Below are positions 8,430 to 15,447 of a stretch of DNA of 64,000 nucleotides, in pieces. The stretch's first letter is position 1. Every line of letters begins with the position of its first letter. The notes under the pieces are model-generated. The model had not been told where the DNA came from, searched no databases, and saw only the letters and a program-made list of their open reading frames with translations. Both the position numbers and the translations under genes were made by a program. This DNA is from Pseudarthrobacter sulfonivorans (GTDB taxonomy: Bacteria > Actinomycetota > Actinomycetes > Actinomycetales > Micrococcaceae). The stretch covers positions 1-64,000 of the forward strand of contig NZ_JANFCZ010000016.1 of NCBI RefSeq assembly GCF_024391045.1, given 5' to 3'.

Positions 8430-9938
8430 ATGACCTCCAACCCACTCAATCCGTCCGATGGCGATGACACGCCAAAGGATCCATTGACCGAGATGCTGCA
8501 GAACCTGATGGGCGGCAAGGGTATGGAAAACTTCGACCCCGCCGAACTGGCGAAAGCTGCCGGCCTGCCGGATGACCCCAACCTGCTGGCCCAGATGTTC
8601 TCCCAGGTCCAGGCCATGATGAGCGCCCCCTCGGAAGGGCCTGTCAACTGGCAGCTCGCCCACGAAAATGCGCGGCGCGTCGCAGCCGGCAGCGCGGACC
8701 CGTCCGTCACGTCCCAGCAAAGCCGGGAAGTGGACGAAGCCTTGCGCCTTGCCGAACTCTGGCTCGATCCGGTCACGGACCTTCCTGCCACGGGCCTGAT
8801 CGGCCGGGCCTGGTCCCGGGCCGAGTGGGTGGAAGCCACGCTCGGGACATGGAAGCGGCTGACCGAACCCGTCGCCAACAGCATCGCGAACGCCCTCTCC
8901 AGTGCCATGACCGAACAAATGCCCGAAGAGATGAAGTCCATGATGGGCGGGGCATCGTCCATGCTGCAGAACATGGGCGGAGCAATATTCGGGATGCAGC
9001 TGGGCCAGGCCATCGGCGCCCTCTCGGCCGACGTCGTCAGTTCAACGGATATCGGCGTGCCGCTGGCGGACCTCGAAATGGCCCTCCTGCCGGCCAATGT
9101 TGCGTCCTTCGGCGAAGGGCTTGGCCTGCCTGCGAACGACATCCGCTTGTTCCTCGCCGTGCGCGAAGCGGCCCACGCACGCCTGTTTGTCCAGGTGCCC
9201 TGGCTGCGTGGCCACCTGCTCGGCGCCATCGAGGCCTACGCCCGCGGCATCCACATTGACACCTCCCGCATCGAGGAACTGGCCCGGGACCTGGATCCCA
9301 GCAACCCCGAAGGGATCCAGGAAGCACTGTCCCAGGGCGTCTTTATGCCGCAGCGGACACCTGCCCAGGAGCAGGCACTCGAAAAACTGGAAACTGCGCT
9401 TGCCCTCGTCGAAGGCTGGGTGGACGAGCTCACGGCTTCCGCCACCGAGAAGATGCTGCCCTCCGCTGCCGCCCTCCGTGAGACGGTCCGGCGGCGCCGA
9501 GCCACCGGCGGTCCGGCCGAACATGCCTTCGCTTCCCTGGTGGGGCTGGAGCTGCGCCCCCGCCGGCTGCGGGACGCAGCCACATTGTGGGCCGCCCTCA
9601 AGGAGGAACGCGGCATTGCCGGGCGCGACGCCATCTGGCAGCACCCGGACCTGCTTCCGACGGCAGAGGACCTCGATGACCCCAAGGGCTTCGGAGGCCG
9701 CCGCAAGCTGGCCGAAGCCAGCGACAGCGAAGTGGACGACGCGCTGCAGAAGCTCCTCAGCGGCGGCTTCGATGACGGCCCCCAGGACTCCACGGGTTCC
9801 GACGGCGCTGACGCGGGCTCCGCCGACGCGGGCTCCGGCGATAATGGCTCCGCTGACGCCGGTCCCGATGATGCCACCACGGGAGGCACCGGCGGGGAAT
9901 CCGACGACGACGGTAAGGACCAGCCCAAAGAAGGCTAG
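8430..9938 (+). CDS. Zincin-like (DUF2342-type) putative metalloprotease/hydrolase
   Basis: The 502-residue protein matches the actinobacterial family annotated as zinc-dependent metalloprotease or putative hydrolase. Recognisable parts are PLTEMLQNLMGG near the start, MGGAIFGMQLGQAIGALS (about 183-199) and LFLAVREAAHARLFVQVPWL (about 240-259). The place where zincins have HExxH reads REAAHARLF (Glu246, His249, Arg251), so the classical zinc motif is absent and catalysis is unproven. The last 70 residues are an Asp/Gly/Ser/Ala-rich tail. Its stop codon overlaps that of the convergent YgjP-type gene in a shared CTAG. Confidence 0.82.
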   Translation: MTSNPLNPSDGDDTPKDPLTEMLQNLMGGKGMENFDPAELAKAAGLPDDPNLLAQMFSQVQAMMSAPSEGPVNWQLAHENARRVAAGSADPSVTSQQSREVDEALRLAELWLDPVTDLPATGLIGRAWSRAEWVEATLGTWKRLTEPVANSIANALSSAMTEQMPEEMKSMMGGASSMLQNMGGAIFGMQLGQAIGALSADVVSSTDIGVPLADLEMALLPANVASFGEGLGLPANDIRLFLAVREAAHARLFVQVPWLRGHLLGAIEAYARGIHIDTSRIEELARDLDPSNPEGIQEALSQGVFMPQRTPAQEQALEKLETALALVEGWVDELTASATEKMLPSAAALRETVRRRRATGGPAEHAFASLVGLELRPRRLRDAATLWAALKEERGIAGRDAIWQHPDLLPTAEDLDDPKGFGGRRKLAEASDSEVDDALQKLLSGGFDDGPQDSTGSDGADAGSADAGSGDNGSADAGPDDATTGGTGGESDDDGKDQPKEG

Positions 9939-10585
9939 GGCCTAGTCGGCGTCCCCGTGGCTGCCGCCGGTTCCGGCGGCAGCCACGGGGTTCCCGTCCG
10001 GCCCGGCTCCCCCGGCGCCCAGCCCCGGGAAGTGGCGAATGAGACGCCCTCCAGGAACGCCTTGGCGCGCAGGGTGTCCGGATAGGCTTCCAACAGCTTC
10101 CAGAACGCCGCGTTGTGGCCAGCCACGAGCAGGTGGGCGAGCTCGTGCAGCAGCACGTAGTCAACGACCCATTGCGGCATCGCCCGGAGCTTGTCGGAGA
10201 GCCGGATGGTTCCTTCCGAAGGCGTCGCCGAACCCCAGCGTGAGTTCTGGTTACTGACCCAGCGGACCGACGTCGGCACTGCCCTGCCACCGAAGTACTG
10301 GGCCGACAGGTGCGCGGCGTGGGCCGCCAGGGCAGCGTCCGTGGCAGGCTGCCTGCGTCCCTTGTCTGCGCGCCGCTCCCCCTGCCGGTGCAATTTCTCG
10401 AGCATCCGGTGGACCCATTCGGACTCCTGGGCGGCCGTAAAACGGGCCGGGATGGCCACCACAGCGGTTCCGTTTTCCCAGAAGGCGGCCACGGTCCGGG
10501 TGCGCCGGGCCGACCGCCGGACCTCCACCGGCGCCCCGTTGGCAGTTGTCAGGACTGCCTGCCGGCTGCGCTTGCCGGGCGTCAC
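9935..10585 (-). CDS. YgjP-like (DUF45) M48-type metallopeptidase
   Basis: The 216-residue protein carries HELAHLLVAGH (residues 147-157), the HExxH zinc motif with a third His, preceded by SNQNSRWGSA, the hallmark of the YgjP/DUF45 group. The GTG start at 10585 overlaps the uvrD2 stop in GTGA, so the two are translationally coupled and form an operon. Role and substrate are unknown. The C-terminal 25 codons contain a perfect inverted repeat that probably ends transcription of the facing gene. Confidence 0.85.
   Translation of the reverse strand: MTPGKRSRQAVLTTANGAPVEVRRSARRTRTVAAFWENGTAVVAIPARFTAAQESEWVHRMLEKLHRQGERRADKGRRQPATDAALAAHAAHLSAQYFGGRAVPTSVRWVSNQNSRWGSATPSEGTIRLSDKLRAMPQWVVDYVLLHELAHLLVAGHNAAFWKLLEAYPDTLRAKAFLEGVSFATSRGWAPGEPGRTGTPWLPPEPAAATGTPTRP
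9953..9990. terminator. Perfect 18-bp inverted repeat inside the 3' end of the YgjP gene
   Basis: Bases 9953-9970 and 9973-9990 are perfect reverse complements with two bases between. The repeat lies 15 bases after the stop of the zincin-like gene and within the last codons of the convergent gene. It has no T run, so it is a structural rather than classical terminator. Confidence 0.6.
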
Positions 10586-12717
10586 AGGACGGTGCTCTCG
10601 ACAAGCACCCGCAGGACGTCTTCGCCGTAGCGCTCCAGCTTGGCCGGACCCACGCCGGCCAAGGCAGCCAGTTCCTCCAATGAGGACGGCTTGGCCTCGG
10701 CGATGGCCGTCAGCGTCGCGTCTGTGAAGACCACGAAAGCCGGGACTTCGGCGGCCAGAGCGATCTCCTTGCGCCACTGCCGCAATGCCTCAAAGGTCTG
10801 TTCCTGGTAGCTGGGCGGGCAGTCGTTGCAGCGGCCCACCTTGCGTTCTGCGCCGCTGGCCAGCATGCTCCCGCAGACCCTGCAGGTAGCGGGGGCTGCA
10901 GCTTTGCGGCGGGCGGCAGGCCCCTTGCCGCGCGCAGTAGAGCTGGCTACCGAGTTGGGCCGTAGCCCGTCAAGGAAGCGTGAAGGTTTCCGGTTGGCCC
11001 GGCCGCCTGGTGTCCGCGCCGTGGACCACGACAGGGCGAGGTGCTCGCGCGCCCGGGTGATTCCCACGTACAGGAGTCGCCGCTCCTCATCCACGGCCTC
11101 GGGAGTGTCGGCGAAGGAGATGGGCATCAGGCCTTCGCTGAGGCCGACGAGGAAGACAGCGTCCCACTCCAGGCCCTTCGCGGCATGCAGGGAAGCAAGG
11201 GTCACGCCCTGGACGGTGGGGGCGTGCTGCGCCAGGGACCGTTCCTGGAGTTCGTTGACAAAGTCCGCCAGCCCGAAGTGCTCGCCCCTGACCTGGGCCA
11301 GTTCGTCGGCAAGCGCGACCAGCGCCGCCAGGGATTCCCAGCGTTCGCGGAGGGCGCCGCCGTTGTGGGGCGGGGCTTCCGTGTAGCCGAGGGACGCCAC
11401 AATGTCGCGGACCAGCTGGCCCACCGGTTCAGGCGTGGCTGATTCGGCCACAGCGCGGGTGGCGGCGCGCAACTGCAGGATGGCGTCGCGCACTTCCTTA
11501 CGGGCGAAGAACCTCTCACCGCCCCGGAGCTGGTAGCCGATACCGGCGGCCGCGAGGGCCTGTTCATAGGCTTCGGACTGCCCGTTGGTGCGGAAAAGGA
11601 CGGCGATCTGGCTGGCGGGTGTGCCGGCGTCGAGCAGTTCCCGGATCTTGACCGCCGCTGTGGCAGCTTCGGCTTCATCGTCCGAGCATTCGGTGAACTG
11701 GGGCACCGGCCCGGCCGGGCGCTGGGCCACGAGCTGGAGCGGGGTTGCCCAGGCCGCGTCGGCGGCGGGGCCTCCGCTTCGCCGGCCTGCCAGGAGGTCG
11801 TTGGCCAGTTTCACCACCTGCGGCGTGGACCGGTAGTCGCGGATCAGCTTCACCACATTGGCCTCAGGGTACTGGGCCTTGAACCCCAGCAGGTGCTTGG
11901 GGGAAGCGCCGGTGAAGGAGTAAATGGTCTGGCTGGCATCGCCCACCACGCACAGCTCATCCCGGCCGCCGAGCCACAGCTCCAGGAGGCGCTGCTGCAG
12001 CGGGGAAACGTCCTGGTATTCATCCACAACAAAATGGCGGTACTGCTCACGGACGGTGGCGGCAACCTTCTGGTCCTCCTGCAGGATGCCGACCGTGATC
12101 AGCAGGACGTCCTCGAAGTCGATGACGTTGCGGTCCGTCTTGACGTCTTCGTAGGACTGGAAAACCCGGGCGACGGCGGTCAGGTCAAACCCGCCGGGCG
12201 TTCCCCGGCCCTGAGCGTTCTCCAGGTAGTTGGCCGGAGTCAGCATGGAAACCTTGGCCCACTCGATCTCCGAGGCGAGGTCACGGATGGAAGCGCGGTC
12301 CGTGCTCAGCCTGAGGCGCCGGGATGCTTCGGCGATCATCTGGGCTTTGTGGTCCAGCAGGTTGGGCAGTGTGCCGCCCACAGCCTGGGGCCAGAAAAAC
12401 TGCAGCTGCCTCAGGGCGGCGGCGTGGAACGTGCGGGCCTGCACGTTGCCTACACCCAGGTCCCGGAGCCGGCTGCGCATCTCCGCCGCGGCCCTGGCAG
12501 TAAACGTGACGGCCAGAAGCCGCTGCGGACTGTAGACACCGGAGTGCACGCCATAGGCGATCCGGTGGGTAATGGCACGGGTCTTTCCGGTCCCCGCGCC
12601 GGCCAGGACGCACAACGGGCCGTTCAGGGTACTGGCGACCTCCCGCTGCTCGGCATCGAGTCCCCCGAGGATGCGTTCCTCGAGGGACTGTGCACTGTCA
12701 AAATTCTCTGTGGTCAC
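10582..12717 (-). CDS. uvrD2: ATP-dependent DNA helicase UvrD2
   Basis: A superfamily 1 helicase of 711 residues. Walker A AGAGTGKT lies at 39-46, and VVDEYQDVSPLQQRLLELWL with a GDASQTIYSFTGA motif follows. The C-terminus has a four-cysteine cluster (CRVCG ... CNDC, about 595-620) and then an HRDC domain (about 635-710). This combination is typical of UvrD2 from mycobacteria and relatives, which unwinds 3'-tailed duplexes and is essential in M. tuberculosis. The start is GTG 12717. It follows nudC on the same strand after 111 bases and overlaps the YgjP gene downstream. Confidence 0.93.
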   Translation of the reverse strand: MTTENFDSAQSLEERILGGLDAEQREVASTLNGPLCVLAGAGTGKTRAITHRIAYGVHSGVYSPQRLLAVTFTARAAAEMRSRLRDLGVGNVQARTFHAAALRQLQFFWPQAVGGTLPNLLDHKAQMIAEASRRLRLSTDRASIRDLASEIEWAKVSMLTPANYLENAQGRGTPGGFDLTAVARVFQSYEDVKTDRNVIDFEDVLLITVGILQEDQKVAATVREQYRHFVVDEYQDVSPLQQRLLELWLGGRDELCVVGDASQTIYSFTGASPKHLLGFKAQYPEANVVKLIRDYRSTPQVVKLANDLLAGRRSGGPAADAAWATPLQLVAQRPAGPVPQFTECSDDEAEAATAAVKIRELLDAGTPASQIAVLFRTNGQSEAYEQALAAAGIGYQLRGGERFFARKEVRDAILQLRAATRAVAESATPEPVGQLVRDIVASLGYTEAPPHNGGALRERWESLAALVALADELAQVRGEHFGLADFVNELQERSLAQHAPTVQGVTLASLHAAKGLEWDAVFLVGLSEGLMPISFADTPEAVDEERRLLYVGITRAREHLALSWSTARTPGGRANRKPSRFLDGLRPNSVASSTARGKGPAARRKAAAPATCRVCGSMLASGAERKVGRCNDCPPSYQEQTFEALRQWRKEIALAAEVPAFVVFTDATLTAIAEAKPSSLEELAALAGVGPAKLERYGEDVLRVLVESTVL

Positions 12718-12828
12718 TTCTGCTGCTCTGTCGTTGGGACTGCCAATGTTGGGACTGCCGTGCGGGACTGCGGTGCGGGACGCCTACTCTGCCGGCGGCG
12801 GGCAAGGCATGCCTCCCTGTCAGGGTGG

Positions 12829-13896
12829 TCAGGTGTCGGCGCGGTCCATGATCCGGCCGCCATACCAATGTTCGATCAGGGAGCGGGCGATGGACAGCCG
12901 GCTGGATATGGTGATCTCTCCGGCGAGCACGGCAGCCTGCAGTTCTGCCCGGCTGAACCAGCGTGCCCTGGTGACCTCCACGCCGTCGGGCGTTGCCACG
13001 GTGTCCTCGGTGATGGCGGAGAACCCAAGCATCAGGGAGGCCGGGAACGGCCAGGACTGTGAGCCCAGGTACTGGCAACGGGTGATCTTGACGCCCACTT
13101 CCTCGTGGATTTCCCGAATCACGGCCTGCTCGAGGGATTCGCCGGGCTCCACGAATCCGGCAAGCGTGGAGTAATTCTTGGCGTCCAGAGGGCCGCCGCC
13201 GCCCAGGAGGAGGCGCCCGTCGGGTCCCATCACCGTCACGATGATGGCGGGGTCCGTCCGGGGGTAGTGCTCGGAGTTGTCCTCCGGGCAGCGGCGCACC
13301 CAGCCACCGGACTCCACCACCGTGGGGACACCGCAGCGGGGGCAGTGCGTGTGGGTGGCGTGCCAGTTGGCGATGGCGCTGGCTTCAACAAACAACGCTG
13401 TGTCTGTGGGGTTCAGGACTGCGGCGATGTCCCGGAATCCGGCCCACTCGGCGTCCGAGGGAATTCCTGCTGCGCCCGGCTCCACGGTCCCGGGCAGGAT
13501 GATCAGGACAATTTCCGTGCCGGCGGGCAGATCCGACTCCGGCACCGCGGCGCCGAGGTAAATGACGTGGTCGGCGGCGGTCCCCAGCTCCCGGAGCCGT
13601 TCCAGCAGTCCGTGTGCCGCCGGCATGAACAGCTGGTTGGACTGTATTAGGGCCTGCCGTCCGGCCAAGACGAGCGCGAGCGTTTCCTTATTGGCCAGCA
13701 GGTCCTCGACCATGCCCGGGCGGGCGCGTTCAACGGAGCCGCGGTCCACCGCCGCCGGCCGCACCGGCAATACAGTGTCGAACAGGTGGTTGGCCGGCAG
13801 CCGGGCTGCCTGCGCCTGTTCGGACTGCGCTTGGTCGGACTGCGCCTGTTCGGACTGTGCTTGGTAGGCCGGTGTAGCGGACTCCGCGTAACTCAT
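12829..13896 (-). CDS. nudC: NADH pyrophosphatase / RNA NAD-decapping Nudix enzyme NudC
   Basis: NudC cleaves NAD(H) and, in characterised homologues, NAD caps on RNA. The Nudix box is intact: GFVEPGE, then REIHEEVGV. Upstream is a zinc-ribbon remnant with CPRC and one further Cys (RRCPED); the fourth ligand position is not Cys. HYPRTDPAIIV joins the two domains. The N-terminus has a tandem repeat of QSEQA/QSDQA (about residues 12-32) not expected in the family. The ATG start is preceded by exactly six bases and then a PafBC-type promoter, so the gene is probably damage-inducible and leaderless. uvrD2 follows. Confidence 0.92.
   Translation of the reverse strand: MSYAESATPAYQAQSEQAQSDQAQSEQAQAARLPANHLFDTVLPVRPAAVDRGSVERARPGMVEDLLANKETLALVLAGRQALIQSNQLFMPAAHGLLERLRELGTAADHVIYLGAAVPESDLPAGTEIVLIILPGTVEPGAAGIPSDAEWAGFRDIAAVLNPTDTALFVEASAIANWHATHTHCPRCGVPTVVESGGWVRRCPEDNSEHYPRTDPAIIVTVMGPDGRLLLGGGGPLDAKNYSTLAGFVEPGESLEQAVIREIHEEVGVKITRCQYLGSQSWPFPASLMLGFSAITEDTVATPDGVEVTRARWFSRAELQAAVLAGEITISSRLSIARSLIEHWYGGRIMDRADT
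13811..13870. repeat. Four tandem 15-bp repeats in the 5' end of nudC
   Basis: Units at 13811-13825, 13826-13840, 13841-13855 and 13856-13870 (last degenerate) encode QSEQA, QSDQA, QSEQA and a QA variant. Units 1 and 3 are identical. The repeat is in frame, so copy-number change would lengthen or shorten the N-terminus without a frameshift. Confidence 0.85.
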
Positions 13897-13902
13897 GCTT
13901 CC

Positions 13903-13925
13903 ACCGTACTGACTCGGACCGACAA
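13903..13925 (-). promoter_or_regulatory. PafBC-type (RecA-NDp) promoter of nudC
   Basis: On the minus strand TTGTCGGTC (13925-13917), eight bases, then TACGGT (13908-13903), then six bases and ATG 13896. The known LexA-independent damage promoter is TTGTCRGTG-N8-TANNNT; only the last base of the upstream element differs. No ribosome binding site lies between the box and the start, so the transcript should be leaderless. Confidence 0.65.
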
Positions 13926-14052
13926 TTTACATTTGGCCGGGCAAATCGGCAGCACATGTGGGCAGAACCTCAGGGCCGGGCGAATGGGTCGACATTTGCA
14001 TGGTATCTGGAGACTCGCCGCGGTACATCGTTGTGTTGGACGCCAGCCAATC

Positions 14053-14058
14053 TACCGT
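14053..14058 (+). promoter_or_regulatory. Candidate leaderless -10 box of the phosphotransferase gene
   Basis: TACCGT ends six bases before GTG 14065. TTGTGT at 14031-14036, 16 bases upstream, could be a weak -35. Confidence 0.5.
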
Positions 14059-14064
14059 GGAACG

Positions 14065-15447
14065 GTGAGAAGAAAACCGATCGAACTGGCAGCCGTTGCA
14101 ACCGCAGCAGTCCCCGGCCTGACACCCACCGCCGTGAGCTCCGCTGCGGACGATCCCGCCGATTTCGATTCCGCCCTGCTCCTTGATTCCGAGGGGAAGC
14201 ACTGGCGCGTGAGGTCGCCGCGGCATGCGGAAGCCAGCGCCAGGCTCGAAACGGAATTCCTTGTACTCCGCGCGTTCGCACCGGCCATCCGGGCCGAGCT
14301 GCCCTTCCTCATGCCGACTGTTGCCGGCAGTGTCCGCCTCGGCAGCCTGAGCACGTTTGTGTACTCGCACCTCGGCGGCAGCACCCGCAGCGTGGAGGAA
14401 CTGACCGCCGGCCCCGAAGCGCTTGCCCGCGAAATCGGAACGGCCCTGGCCGCCATCCACGATCTTCCGCACGCCCTGGTCAGCAACGCCGACCTGCCCA
14501 GCTACACCCCCAACGAGTTCCGCCAGCGGCGTCTCAATGAGCTCGATCAGGCCGCCACCACCGGCAAAATTCCCGCCTCGCTCCTGCGCCGCTGGGAACA
14601 CGCCATGGAAGACGTCTCGCTCTGGCGGTTCAACCCCAGCGTTGTCCACGGCGACCTGCATGAGGACAATCTGCTGGTGGAAGGCACACGCGTCACAGCG
14701 GTGACGGGCTGGACCGATCTGCGGATCGGCGACCCCGCCGATGACTTTGCCTGGCTGGTTGCCTCCAACGAGCAGGACTTCATCGAAGCTGTTTTGGCCG
14801 GCTACACGTTCAGCCGCCGGGACGCCCCCGACCAGCACCTGCTGCGGCGGGCCGCTCTCTCCGCGGAGTTCGCTTTGGCGCAATACCTCGTCAAGGGCAT
14901 CGCCGCCGGTGACGCCGGCATGGTGGCCGAGGCTGAAGGCATGCTGGAAACCCTGGCAGCCGACGTCGAGGAGTACGGTGGCCAGGCGATCAGCCTTGAG
15001 CCACTGCAGGGCCAGGCCCCTCCCGCAGCTGTTGCCTCCCCCGGGCTGCCTGCCGCGGGCGGTGTAACGGCCGACGGCGTTGCGTCACCGGTGCTGCCAG
15101 GGTCGCCTGCTCCGGCCGTTTCCGTCAGCCCGGCACCGTCCGTCACGGTTGCTGCGGTTCCCGCGGTGACGGTAAGCCCCGTTCCGGCCGTGACGGTCAT
15201 TCCGGTTCCGGATACATCTGCGCCCGGGGTGCCCGGCGTCGCACCCCTCCCCGGCGCGGCGCCAGCAGATCGCGAGGCGGCGGATCAGGCGCCGGCGGAT
15301 GAGGCCGCCAATGAGCCCCCTGCTGATGGGGCGTCCAACGGCAACGCAGCGGAACCCGCGGGACGTGACGTTGAGGCGCCCGCGGAGCAGTCGGCCGAAG
15401 ACACCTCAACCGCGGCAATCAGCATCGTGGACGTCAGGAAGCACTAG
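14065..15447 (+). CDS. Macrolide-2'-phosphotransferase-like (APH family) kinase
   Basis: The 460-residue protein has an aminoglycoside-phosphotransferase kinase fold over about residues 25-310. The catalytic loop is VVHGDLHEDNLL (His195, Asp197) and the metal-binding segment is GWTDLRIGDPADDFAWL (Asp218). This layout resembles macrolide phosphotransferases, but chromosomal relatives in actinobacteria are widespread and their natural substrate is mostly unknown, so resistance should not be assumed. From about residue 310 a 150-residue tail of Ala, Pro and Val with repeated VTVxPVPA-like units replaces any fold. The gene runs against adnB and their 3' ends overlap by 14 bases. GTG 14065 was chosen for its TANNNT box. 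Confidence 0.82.
   Translation: MRRKPIELAAVATAAVPGLTPTAVSSAADDPADFDSALLLDSEGKHWRVRSPRHAEASARLETEFLVLRAFAPAIRAELPFLMPTVAGSVRLGSLSTFVYSHLGGSTRSVEELTAGPEALAREIGTALAAIHDLPHALVSNADLPSYTPNEFRQRRLNELDQAATTGKIPASLLRRWEHAMEDVSLWRFNPSVVHGDLHEDNLLVEGTRVTAVTGWTDLRIGDPADDFAWLVASNEQDFIEAVLAGYTFSRRDAPDQHLLRRAALSAEFALAQYLVKGIAAGDAGMVAEAEGMLETLAADVEEYGGQAISLEPLQGQAPPAAVASPGLPAAGGVTADGVASPVLPGSPAPAVSVSPAPSVTVAAVPAVTVSPVPAVTVIPVPDTSAPGVPGVAPLPGAAPADREAADQAPADEAANEPPADGASNGNAAEPAGRDVEAPAEQSAEDTSTAAISIVDVRKH

Noticed and set aside
14065..15447. Macrolide resistance gene
   Set aside because: Only kinase motifs are seen; chromosomal APH-fold proteins of this kind usually have other or unknown substrates.
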